The notes under the pieces were generated by a model. That model worked only from the letters and a program-made list of their open reading frames with translations, did not search any database and was not told the DNA's origin. The position numbers and the translations under genes were made by a program. From Micractinium sp. NFX-FRZ (Eukaryota; Chlorophyta; Trebouxiophyceae; Chlorellales; Chlorellaceae), in the NCBI GenBank assembly GCA_029339195.1, contig JAPTJF010000006.1, forward strand, positions 1-64,000: a DNA stretch of 64,000 bases, given 5' to 3'. Numbering within the stretch: the stretch's first letter is position 1; the number at the start of each line of letters is the position of its first letter. Shown piece after piece: positions 12,801 to 23,170 of this stretch.

Positions 12801-15800
12801 CTACCGCGAGGCCCTGGCAGCCCTGAAGGACACCTTTGACAGCTGCAAAAACAGGCGAGGGGCACGTGCACGCTGCTTTGCCTGCCGTGGCATTTGGGGG
12901 AATCCATCCCTCTAACCAAGGGCATGCCTGCTGTGACCTTAACACACAGATGATGCTCACATCACACTGCCGTCTGCAGCCGTTCCTGCCTGCCTCCTCA
13001 CCTCCCTGCCTGCCTTATCATCCCCGCTGCCCACCCACAATTCCAACCCCTCTGCAGCCCCGAGGCCTTTGCCTTCCTCTGTGACGAGCTCTCCCGCAGC
13101 ATCAAGCGCAAAGCCATCGGCAGGTGTGCCCGCTCCGCTTCCTGGGCATGCATTGCAAGCCGCCCTGCCTTCCACGTCTCGCTTCCATAGCTGCCCGTCT
13201 GCTATCCTACCTTCCCGCCTGCCTGCCTGCCTGCCCACACTTTCGGCCGTACTCAACCCCGCCTCCGCAGGCGCCTGATGGACGACCTGCACGGCCTGGT
13301 GTCCACCTACCTGGAGACCACCTTCTGCTGCTTCATGGAGGAAAACGGGGGTGGGCTGACGCCAGAGGACAGCGCGGTGCAGGTGGGTGAGACGTGCTGG
13401 GAGATATGCAGTGGGATGCAGCCAGCTGGGGTGCCATGCTGGCCGCCGCTTCCTCCGGCCCCTCTGCCTGCCCACCCGGCCACAAAATTGCTGCGCCTTG
13501 CTCCTGGTTGGCTGGAGAGGTGCCACAGCTCGTCGTGGCGCCATTTTTATGAGCATCACTCAAGTGCCTGCCTGCCTTTGGTTGCCAGGCCTCCTGTGGC
13601 CCAATGGCACCCCGCATGCACGCGCCGCCACAGCACGCCCTCCGGCCTACCCCGTGCCCGTCCGTGTGCAGGTGGGCGGGCAGCGGCTTGAGGCGGAGCT
13701 GTGGTGGAACCTGGATGGCAGGAGGACCCCCGTGGCGCTGCGCCTGCTGCCCCTGCTGGGCGAGGAGCTGCAGCCGGAGAGCAAGAGGTGGGCGCATGTT
13801 TGTTTTCAGGTCGTGGGGTTGGCGAATGGAGGTTAGAGGTTAGGGGTTAGGGTTTTAGGGTTTAGGACTAACCCTGTCGTGGGGCTGAAGCGGGCTGGCA
13901 GGTAGGCCAGGGTTGAGGCGGGATGGTCACGCTGCAGCCAGACAGTATAATGAGGAGGTCAGCAAGGGTGTGGGGCTGGCTTGGACGTGGGGTCAGGGTT
14001 GTTAGGTAGGTGGCACGTGTGCTTACCGGCTCACCAACAGACTGGGTGCACGCCCAACCTGCAACTGCCACCTCCGCCTGCCGGCCGTGCAGCGCCCCGC
14101 TGCTCCCCCTGTTTGGTGCGATGCGCGTAATCACAGCGCTGAACCGCCATCCCCTAACCTCTGTTGCAGCGCCCCGCTGCTCTCCCTGTTTGGTGCCATG
14201 CGCCTGAGCACCGCGCTGGAGCTGGAGCGGGCGGGCAACCTGGAGGGTGTCAACGCCCTGCTGGGCTGCCCCTTCAACCTGTTTGAGCAGGTGAGTCTGG
14301 GGCAGGGCAGCGGGCATTTGTGCCGGCAGGTGGAAGACGTACCGTTGTGGGCACATCCAGCCCAGCAGTGGTTGCATGCGACAGGCTGGGGGGTGTGCGG
14401 GTGCCTTGCCCTGCTGGCCAGGCTCTGTCGCCACAGCGGCTGTACTTTACAGTGATCCCGCCCTCCCTGCCTGCCTCCCTCCCTCCCCTTTGACCTGTCA
14501 TCCCTCCCTCCCCTCCTCTTCTACCTCCCTTGCCTTGGTACAGGCGGTGGCCGATCCCCAGTCCTTCTCTCGACTGCCTGTGAGCCTCCCCACTCGGCAT
14601 CAGCTCTCCCCTCTGCCTGCCTCCCTCCCCACCCTGCCCCTCCACCCTCCTGCAGGCGCTGGCAGACCCCCAGGACTTCCCCCGCCTGCCGCCCGACCAG
14701 CGGCGCTGCGTGCTTCTGGGCCTGTGGTACGCGCTCAACTGGTGCCGGGAGCTGGCCAACTGCTTTGCACGGGAGCTCACGCCCACCGGGTAAGCTACTA
14801 ATGCAAAGCTGCCCCTTTAAGGACGCGACTCTGTGCGTGCGTGCAATATATGTATGTGAGGATGCATTGTGCAGGGGCAGAGGCACATGGGGTAGGGGGC
14901 AATCAAGCGGTTGTTGAGGGCAGGGCAACGCAGGACACGAGGCCGGGCAAGGCGGGGCAGGCGTACAGAGGCCTCGCCAGGCCAGCTGCTGTTTCTGGGG
15001 GGCTGCTGTCTTGGTTCCGAGGCAGCCAGGTGTGCCCTGGGCACTTCCCCCGGCCCTGCCAGGTTTGCTGCACAGCCAAACCACCTTCTCCCCCGCTCAC
15101 CCATCCACCTGAGCCTCCCACTCGCCCTGGCCTGGCTGGCCCATGCAGGGAGGGCGACCAGAGCATGATGCTCAAGCTGTTTGCCCGCCTGCGCTGCTGC
15201 TGCCAGCTGGAGGCGCTGCTGGACGTGCTGCTGCAGGCAAGGCAGGCGCCCCTATCTCTGTGCTGTTTGTACATTTCAGCACATTCGACATGAGTTTGGT
15301 TGGGTTGGGGTGCTCAGTGTGCGACCCCATGTCATCCTGTTTGATAAGGGCAAGTCCTGACTCTACTTTGTCTGGCCGGCCGCCCACTCGTTTCCACCTT
15401 GCCCTGCCCGCTGCGCAGTTTGCGCCGCCGCTGTTTGTGCTGCCATCGCTCGGCAACACGCTGGACAGTGGCAGCGCCAGGCTGGCGGCTGCGGCAGCCG
15501 CGGCAGCGCCCAAGAAAGCGGCGCCCAAGGCTGGCGGCAAGAAGGGAAAGAAGGGAGGCAAGAAGGGTGTGAAATTTGCCGAAGATGAGCAGGAGGAGGG
15601 CGGCAGCGTGGGCGGGCAGGCCGGCGGCAGCAGCGGCAGGGACGGCGGCGCCACGACGCAGCGCACCGCCAGCGGCAGCGGCGGCGCTGGCGCCACCACG
15701 CAAACCGGCGGTGTGGCCGGCACACAGGCGGTCACAGTGGCAGTGTCGGCAGGGCTGGGGCGGCTGGCATCCGAGCGGTGGAAGCAGCGCTCGCTGCTGC

Positions 15801-18800
15801 TGCCGGCGCTGGCCACTCTAGGGGTGGGGGCGGCGGCCCTGCAGGAGCAGCCATGCTATGCCATGCTGCCCTCGGCTGCCTACGTGCTGGCAGACCTGCA
15901 CAGGTAGGGAGGGGGGTGCGGGGCGGGCTGAGAGGCTGGGGGCTGGAATTGTGGTGGGTGGATCGATGGCTGGAGCTGTAGGTGGGCCTCTGCACAGCTG
16001 TTTCCTCTGTGCGGCACGATCTGGAGGAAAGAGTGGCCTCCCTTGAAAAGGCCAGCCCTTACACTTCACCTGCTTCCAGAGTCGCCTGCCAGCCGTGCCT
16101 CCTCTGCCCGACCTCACCAGCCTCCCCTCCCTGCCCCCTGCCTTGTCGCCCCCCTGCCCCGCAGCAAGCTCAAGGCTGTGCTGGCCGGCCCCAAGAAGCC
16201 CTGCCGCCTGCCCGGCCGACCCTCCCGGCAGCAGCTGCCCGCTGACCTGTCGGACCTCACCGCCCAGGAAGTGCTGCAGGCGGTGGCACCCGTGCTGCCC
16301 TCCATCCGGCGGCACCTGGATGCCGGTGGGTGTGTGGCCGTGTGCATGCGAGGGTGTGATGGGTGGCATGTGTGTGTGTAGGTGCCCGTTCTCTCGCTTC
16401 CCCCTGGGTCGGCGTGCGCCTCGTGTGCGTGGGGAGGGGGGCGGGCAAGGCAACTACCTTGCCCACTCATCACGGATGATCACATTGGTATTCGTCTGCA
16501 ACCTGATTGGTGGCTTGCTCAGGGGGAACCAGCCTACCCGCTTTCGCCGTGCCCTCGCCTCTCGGAAAGCATGCCACCCATCGCACCCTGTCCCTGCAGC
16601 CTGCAACGTGTTTGACGAGCCGTTGGATGAGGAGCGCATGGAGCAGCACGACCAGGCCAACTTCTGGGGGGTGCTGGCGGGCGGCGGTGCCACGCAGGTG
16701 TGTGTGTGTGTGTGTGGGGGGGGGGGGGTGCGGGGGCGTTGTCAGTATTACTACAGGTGGCATCAAGGGGAGCAGCCTGCAGGTGCAGCCTGAGGCGCAC
16801 GTGCGGGGGTGGGGGCTTGGCCTGCACTGGGGCCATTGTGGACATGCCTGCCAGCAGTGGCGCAGTGCTGTAGGAAAGCCACACCCAATCCTCGGCTGGT
16901 GCTCGGGAGCTCGGTAGTCACTCTTACGTCTGAGCAACTGTCTGTGCACCCTGTCGCACCGCTGCCCCGCGAGCGCAGCTCCCTTCTGGCGGTGGCGAGG
17001 CGGGCGGGCTGAGCGCTCTGGTGGAGGCGTGCCTGGTACCCATGGACGTCCCCGCAGCCAAGGCAGCCCTCTCGCCCCTTGCAGCGGCCCACAGGTGGGC
17101 CAGGCAGATAGGCCGTGGCTTGCGGACGGGGGTGAACTCTGCCTTCTGGCCCGCCTGGCGGCGTGAGTGGGCCCAGCGCCTCCTATCCTCTTTTTCTGCG
17201 GCGCTCCTGCAAAGTCTCGCATGCCCAGATCTGTGCCGTCGCTGTCATGTGTTGCACACGCTTGCTGTCTTCATCCCCTACCTGCGCCACTCCCCTCCTC
17301 CCACCCCCACCCACCCACCCACCACCACACACACAATACACCATACCACCACCCACGGCTTCAGGGTGCGCACGCTGGCGCTGGACTGCGTGCGCCAGCT
17401 GCTGGCGTGGCCGGCGCTGACGGAGCCTGCCAACCAGCCGCTGCTGTTCATGCTGCTGGGGGCGTTCAACAAGCAGGGGCCGCAGGTCCCTTCGGCAGGT
17501 GCGGCACTGGGCCGGGCTGGGCACCCGCCGCCTGCCTCTCCATTGGACCGCCCCACGCTCCACTCCCACTTGCTCTGCCGCGCCCTCGCACTGCAGCTTG
17601 CGGCCAGCTGTGTGCCTGCTTTGCTCTGCGCTGCCATCCCTCTGCCACCTGCCCTGCTGCTCACCTGATCAACACCCTGCAGAGGATGCTGAGCTGGTGC
17701 CGCTCATCAGGGGCTGCTGTGCACCTGTCCTGTGTGCTGTCAGCCCTCCTAACCTGCTCTGCTGTTCATCGGAACACCCTGCAGAGGATGCTGAGCTGGT
17801 GCCGCTCATCAGGGGCTGCTTTGCACACTTTGCGGCGCAGGTGGGTGGGCGGCCACAGCCCGTTGTGCAGGGTGGGGTGCCTATTAGTGGGCAGCCTGCG
17901 CCACCTCACTAGGGGTGGCAGAGGCTCTAGGTGGGTGGGCCTGGTGAGACAGACATGGGGGCAGTTTCGCCCCCCAACACCTCGCCTGCCTGCCTGCCTG
18001 CTTCTGCCCCGCCGGCCTTCCCTGCACTGCCCTCACCCCCCACAGCTGCCCAGCCCGGAATCAGACCAGCCCACCGCTGAGAGCCCCCTCTCTGGGTTGG
18101 TTGACACCCCCACATGCGCCTCCCACCGGCAATCCTGCCCTGCTGCCACCGCTATGTCCCCGTTGCCTGCAGCTGCCCGACCCCGACTCAGACCAGCCCA
18201 CCACCGAGAGCCCCTCCCACCAGCACGGCTGCCTGCTCATTTTGGATGGGCTGGTGCAGCTGCTGGGCAAGACGAGCGCCTCAGGTGACACAGAGGGCAG
18301 TCGGGAGGGGGGCAAGGAGGCGGGCGGGCAGGGAGGGAGGGAGGATGTGCAGGGAGAGTCGGCGGTGTGCAGGGAGGGAGACAGGCAGCGGGGGCTGGGC
18401 AAGATGGACACCTCAGTTGAGAGGCAGGGAGGCAGACAGAGGGTGTGTTGCAACCGGGGCCTTAAGGGGACAGGCAGGCGCGCAGGTGGGGAGCGAGCAG
18501 GGGAGCTGAGAGGAGGCTGTGGCAGGGGCAAACAAAATTCACAAACAAACATAGTGTTTTCAGTGCCTGCTTTGGAAAGGGGAGGTGGGGACGGGTTGAA
18601 GATTCTGTCTCACTTCGACCTTCTTGCCCCGCTGGTGCTGCAGAGCCCACCAAGGCCAGCCTGAGCCTCAAGGCCAAAATGAGGTCAGCTCAGGGGATGA
18701 AGGCCTACCTGTCTTAGGGTAGCCGCCCACTTGCATGCTCCCTGCCCCGCCCTGCCTAGCACACGCCCACTGCCGCCTGCGCCAGCACTTGCACTTGCAC

Positions 18801-19096
18801 CATCTGTCTCATGAGACCGTTGCTGGCTCCCCGTGGACTTGAAACGTAGTGGATTGGTTGACTATACTGCTCGCCGCCAGCTAGCCTTCTGTCGCCAGCT
18901 CGCCGCCCTGCTTCCTTGCCTGCCCTTGCCACCAACCTCCCCGCGTCTCCTTGGCCCGCCTCCTCCCGCACATACTTTGAACCCCTCCCCTGACGCCCGG
19001 CTGCTGTTGCACCTGTCCTGCAGCAAGCGCATCACCAAGGGGGCGGGCTCAATTCTGAGGCAGGTCACGCAGGATGAGGAGGGCCAGGTGAGGTGG

Positions 19097-19154
<58 letters not shown>

Positions 19155-22100
19155 CGGAAATGATGTGCAAGGGAGGGGGTGGTAGGGCCGGGTATAAAGG
19201 GGCGCTTGCTCAGCCTGCCTCTAGCCCCATGTGGTGCCCTGCCCTTCCTCCCTGCTCTACATATGCCCTCCGCACCCACCCGCACACCCCCAAACTCCAC
19301 CCACCCGTTTCCTTCTCCCCCTCGCTCTGCCATCTACACCGTGCCCCTGCTCAGGACCTGGGCGCCGCTGCCTGGAAGGGGCGGGGCGACATCCTGGCCG
19401 ATGTGCTGCGCCTCTACCTGGCGTACAAGGCGCGTGGCAACGCGGTGGGGGACGTGGTGGCGGCGGTGCGCGAGCTGGCCAGCGACTACCTGAACCATGT
19501 GCGTGCATATATCGTATGTGTGTATGCGTGCGTGTGTGGGTTTTGCTTACTTTTGTCGTTTCATTGGACGGTCTGATAATGGGACGTGGTGGCGGCGTTG
19601 CGCGCGCTGGCCAGTGGCGACCTGAAGCGTGGGCGTGGGCGTGGGCCTGAGTGGGGCAGGCCGAAGGGAGGGCGCGCAGGCTTGAGGTACTGTGCGTGCG
19701 GGTTGGGTTGAGGCGCAACAGAGGTGCGTGGGTGCATGCGCTGCCCTTCAACCCTCCGGCTCTGCTTCGCCGTCGCACCCGTCACCTTGTCCCTGACCCC
19801 GCCAGCACTCTGCCCTGCCTGCCTCTCCCAGGTGCCTGCCAAAACCACCGGTGACGAGGCGGCTCAGACGGTGGACCCCTTCCCCTCCCTCAGCGGCCAG
19901 ACCCTGGCAGTGTGGTACCGCGTCTGCTTTGAGCAGCTGCAGGTCAGAGGGGGAAGTGGTTGGTACTGCAGGTAGCGCCCAGGGGGCCACGTGCCCTGGC
20001 TCCTGTGCCCCCACCCTTCTCAGCAGTACGGGGTGGGGGGTATTGGGCGATCACACCCCACCCCTTGCCCCCTTGCCCGCTTGGCCTTTGACGCCACGTC
20101 GCATGCCACATCATGTGCACAGAGCACCGTTTCAGCGCTGCAGGCTGGTTGAAAGGCAGTGATGCGAGCAGCCGCTGCAAGGGCGCGTGGTTGCACAGGC
20201 AGCACCGCACTGGCTGCCATGCCTCACCTGCCTGGTTGTTTTTTCCGCTTGCGCTGCCCGCAGGTGGCCTGGGGTTCAGTGGTGGGCACAGCTGCGGCGA
20301 TGGAGAAGAGCAAGGAGATGGTGGGGGATGAGGAGATGGTGGGGGCGGTGATGGCGGGCATGCAGGTGGGCAGGCTCAGGGGGCGCTCGGTGTGCTTTGT
20401 TGTGAGGGTGGTGGGAGCTTGAGGCGATGGTGCGCACGTGGTGGCGGGCATGCAGGTGAGAGGGTGTGTGGGCCTGGGGGTGCCGAGAGTGCGTGCAGGA
20501 GGGACGGAGTGCGCCGTTTGCAAGAGACGGAGCGTGTGTGTTTGCGTTTGCGCTAGTTTAGGGTGCCACCAATGCATCAAGCGGGACGGGGTTCGGCTCC
20601 TCCTCCCGTGCGCCAGCAAAACCCAACCCCTGCCGCCACCCTTCACCTCGCCCACCCCCACCTTGCCGTGCAGGCCTCTGCTACAGCGTTCAGTGCGCTG
20701 CTGGCGGTGGTGAAGGTGCAGACCAACCGGGTGGCGGTGAGTGCGTACTGTGCATGCTGAGCCTGTTGAGCATGCTGCCACATGTGGCCTCGCCAGCTGG
20801 CGCCGCCTGGATTACCTGTTGCCTCCGCAGAACCCTCCTCACGTGCATCGCCAGCTACCCTCCCTGCTGCGTTCCTCCCTCCTCACCAGATCACGTGCAG
20901 GCATTCAAGTGCGCTGGCACACTCCTCACTGCTGCTGCCCTCACAGCTTCTGCCCCTGCCTCCTGGCCTCCCCTGCCGCATGCAGATCCACGTGCAGGCG
21001 GTCAAGTCGGGCGGCAAGTTCCTGGACACTTTCTTCAAGGCCATGCCCTTCTGGGCCCGCATCTACAGCCGGCACCAGCAGGAGTTCCAGGCGTTGGTGA
21101 GGGGCTGTGGAAAGAGCAGGATGATTGGGCAAGTGGGCAGTGGGAGCAGAGGGTGGCCGGCACCAGCAGGGCTACCAGGAAACACGTGAGGGAGGAAGGG
21201 AGGGCAGCGGGTGGCGTGCGGGCAAGCACACCTGGTGCTGGTAATGCTCCGCACACAAGTGCATCAGGTTGCGTGCCTGCCCTTGCCTGCCAGCCGAGCG
21301 CTCTCCCGCGCCCTCCCTCCCCTCCCCGTGCTGCTTGTGCCTCTGGTCAATCGTATCCCAAGGGCACACCCCACCCGTCAGCGTGTCCTAAACCCGCACC
21401 TCAATCTGGTCCCCCTGCACAGGTCAAGGACATCCAGAAGGGCACCCGCATTCTGCAGGCGCTGTGCAGCGAGGGGAAGTACCACAAGGGTGAGGCATGC
21501 GGGGGGGCAATGGGGGAGGGAAGGAGGGGAGAGGGGGTGGGAGAGGGGGGGTGGGTGGGGGCAGGGGAATGGCATGGGAGCAAGCAGGGAGAGCAGGGGA
21601 GGGGAGGGAAGGGGAGCTTCACTGTAAGCAGCGGGACGCTATTGGGTGGGCGCCTGCCGCTAGGCCTGCCTGTATACTGCAGTTTGTCGCGCGCCTTGTG
21701 GACCTCCCGCACCCGAATCGCGGCACCCGCCAGATGCAAGCATGCCACTTCCATTCGCACTTGCAGCAACAGCACTCCATCGCCCCTCGCTCCCTCTGAT
21801 GGCCCCCTCCTGCTCCTCCTCCCCTCCCCTCCCCACCTGCGCCCCCTCCAGCCATGCCCCTCACCGCGCGTGTGCCCGCCGTGAAGCGCACGGTGGAGCG
21901 GTTTGTGTTCAGCATCAAGGTGCTGCTCACAGAGGCCAACAACGCGGGCGCCTTCTGGCTCGGTGGGTGGGGGTGGGGGCCGCAAGCTCATCTGTCTGCC
22001 TGTTTGGGTAGGTGTTGCTGTCTTGCCCTGGCTGAATGGGGTGGGGCGGGGGGGTGCGGATGGGCGGCGCCAGCGCTGCCGCCCTCCTGGCAGTGCCGCT

Positions 22101-22753
22101 CCTGTCGGCGAGGCAACACGGCAGCCTTCTGGCTGCCAGTGGGTGCATGGCATGGGTGGGTGGGTGGGCAACATGCAACGAATGAACGGGCACTGCCGGG
22201 GGGAAATGGCTGCGGCGCAGCTTACGGCGGCACACTTGGTGCCGGCTTGGTCAGGGGCGGGTGTGGAATTTTGATCAACGCGTGTTGCGTCGCCGCCCAC
22301 ACTCCGGATGCTACTGTAACTGTTCCACTGCCCTGCCGGCGCCCTCCCTCCCTCCCTCCCTCCTGCAGGGTCGCTCAAGCACCGCGACCTGACGGGCCGC
22401 GAGGTGGCGTCCCAGGTGTGGCTCCAGCTGAAGGGCTGCTTGGCTGCGGTGGCGGGAGGGGCAGGGTTTGCCACGGGAGGTTTGTCGCACTGTGTGCACC
22501 AAACCAGCTGCTGGCACCACCTCCTGCTGCACCCGCCACACGCATGCACTCCGTGTCTTGCCCAGAGGGTTGCCTGAGAGGTTTCTGCTGAAGCTGCCCT
22601 GCTTTCTTCACTGCACCTGCCCTCCCCTCTCCACGCCTTTTCTTGCAGATGTATGCTGAAGAGGAGGGGGATGACGAGGGGGATGAGGACGCAGAGGAGG
22701 ACGATGGCGATTATGGGGATGAGGAGATGGGGGAGTCGCAGCATGAGGCGTAG
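6854..22753 (+). CDS. FANCD2: Fanconi anemia group D2 protein homolog
   Basis: Forty-one exons: 6854-6976, 7105-7181, 7368-7494, 7687-7746, 8020-8120, 8384-8513, 8782-8880, 9230-9343, 9631-9690, 10001-10145, 10529-10622, 10875-10938, 11231-11371, 11526-11696, 11989-12074, 12349-12503, 12794-12854, 13058-13123, 13271-13382, 13672-13787, 14170-14290, 14656-14789, 15148-15235, 15419-15903, 16165-16325, 16600-16697, 16979-17094, 17365-17498, 17785-17840, 18173-18284, 18644-18683, 19024-19087, 19355-19498, 19832-19942, 20264-20365, 20674-20736, 20986-21096, 21423-21489, 21852-21962, 22369-22415, 22649-22753. This gives 1,523 aa (animal FANCD2 is about 1,450). Diagnostic segments are DELMIFVRKQL, whose lysine (K544, codon 12386-12388) aligns with the monoubiquitinated lysine, then IHVQAVKSGGKFLDTFFKAM, AFWLGSLKHRDLTGREVASQ and an acidic C-terminal tail. 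In the known pathway FANCD2 pairs with FANCI and clamps DNA at crosslinks. Exon 24 carries a Lys/Gly/Ala-rich insertion. Introns 13, 17 and 23 start with GC. Confidence 0.93.
8484..8627 (+). repeat. FANCD2: exon-6 donor-edge echo in FANCD2
   Basis: The end of exon 6 with its donor (about 8484-8523) recurs about 104 bp downstream at 8588-8627 with few changes, including ACGAGGTGAGGGGG. The copy is intronic. Confidence 0.85.
9131..9259 (+). repeat. FANCD2: exon-8 acceptor-edge echo in FANCD2
   Basis: 9131-9160 is a diverged copy of the first 30 nt of exon 8 (9230-9259), 99 bp upstream: CGTGTGG, then a shared pattern ending TGGAGCGG. Confidence 0.7.
10085..10345 (+). repeat. FANCD2: three decaying tandem units spanning FANCD2 exon 10 and its intron
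   Basis: Units start near 10085, 10187 and 10287 (period about 100 bp). Each has a GCAGCTGAG-like block, then ATCAAGGGGGT (diverging to ATACAGGGTGT) and a donor-like AGGTGG/CAAGTAC. Only the first unit is exonic. Confidence 0.8.
13829..13872 (+). repeat. telomere-like repeat block in FANCD2 intron 20
   Basis: A degenerate run of GGTTAG / GGGTTAGGG / TTTTAGGG / TTTAGGA units follows the exon-20 donor. It resembles the plant/green-algal TTTAGGG telomere motif in interstitial position. Confidence 0.75.
14088..14219 (+). repeat. FANCD2: exon-21 acceptor-edge echo in FANCD2
   Basis: 14088-14140 nearly repeats 14167-14219: AGCGCCCCGCTGCTC, CCTGTTTGGTG and ATGCGC in register, 79 bp apart. The downstream copy is the in-frame exon. 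Confidence 0.9.
14545..14690 (+). repeat. FANCD2: exon-22 acceptor-edge echo in FANCD2
   Basis: A CAG acceptor followed by a segment encoding AVADPQSFSRLP (from 14545) precedes the real exon start ALADPQDFPRLP (from 14656) by 111 bp. The upstream copy keeps both acceptor and reading frame and could be a cryptic or alternative exon. Confidence 0.85.
16697..16727 (+). repeat. GT dinucleotide run plus G-run in FANCD2 intron 26
   Basis: A (GT)n tract starts at the exon-26 donor itself and runs into a G homopolymer. Confidence 0.8.
17671..17820 (+). repeat. FANCD2: 48-bp exact duplication of FANCD2 exon-29 start
   Basis: 17671-17718 and 17773-17820 are identical over 48 nt, beginning AACACCCTGCAGAGGATGCT. 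Each contains a CAG acceptor and the EDAELVPLIRGC coding start. Only the second continues in frame to FAHFAAQ and a GT donor. Confidence 0.95.
18041..18217 (+). repeat. FANCD2: exon-30 start echo in FANCD2
   Basis: 18041-18088 repeats, with several changes, the acceptor and first codons of exon 30 (18168-18217), sharing TCAGACCAGCCCACC and GAGAGCCCC. The offset is 127 bp. Confidence 0.9.
19098..19154 (+). repeat. 57-nt poly-G tract in FANCD2 intron 32
   Basis: An uninterrupted run of 57 G begins about 10 nt after the exon-32 donor. Its length is probably uncertain in the assembly. Confidence 0.9.
19463..19630 (+). repeat. FANCD2: exon-33 donor-edge echo in FANCD2
   Basis: GGACGTGGTGGCGGCG and CTGGCCAG from the end of exon 33 recur about 117 bp downstream (near 19580-19625) inside intron 33. 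Confidence 0.85.
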
Positions 22754-23170
22754 TGGGGGGCAATGCCCTGCCAGGGTGCGGAGCTGGACGGTACCATAAA
22801 GGGGAGAGCAGGGGCGGCATGCAGCCGAAAATCCTCCCTCTCTCCCTGCTTGCAACTCATTTGACTGGCTGTACCCGCATGTGCACCGCATTGCTCACAT
22901 TGTAAACTACAATCTGCCCCGCACGATACAGCGACTTGTTCAAGCATCGAGCAATGGCCAGACGAGCGGCACCGGAGGCGGCGCGCTTTGTGTGCTGCGT
23001 GATCCTGGATGCATGCGGGCTGAGAAAGCGCTGTCTCCCTCGTTCTGTTCCTTATTCCTCCGCCGGCAGCCTCAAGGCGTCTGCTTGCCTTGGTGGACTG
23101 ATTTGCGGCTCTCCTTGGACGGCGAGCGCCAGGGCGGGCGGAGCGCGCCTCCACTGTCGCTGCCCCATTC
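22754..23170. other. intergenic region, FANCD2 3' / F-box 5'
   Basis: 417 bp between two same-strand genes. It must hold the FANCD2 3' UTR and the F-box promoter and 5' UTR. I see no coding pattern. Confidence 0.5.
22901..22905 (+). promoter_or_regulatory. candidate TGTAA polyadenylation signal for FANCD2
   Basis: TGTAA, the usual green-algal polyadenylation signal, lies about 150 nt after the FANCD2 stop in the intergenic region. Confidence 0.45.

Noticed and set aside
17683..17750. First copy of the duplicated FANCD2 exon start as the real exon
   Set aside because: Its continuation diverges from the family, whereas the second copy reads in phase to FAHFAAQ and a GT donor.
21401..22891. 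496-codon minus-strand open frame opposite the FANCD2 3' end
   Set aside because: It overlaps three well-supported FANCD2 exons in antisense and has no recognisable domain.
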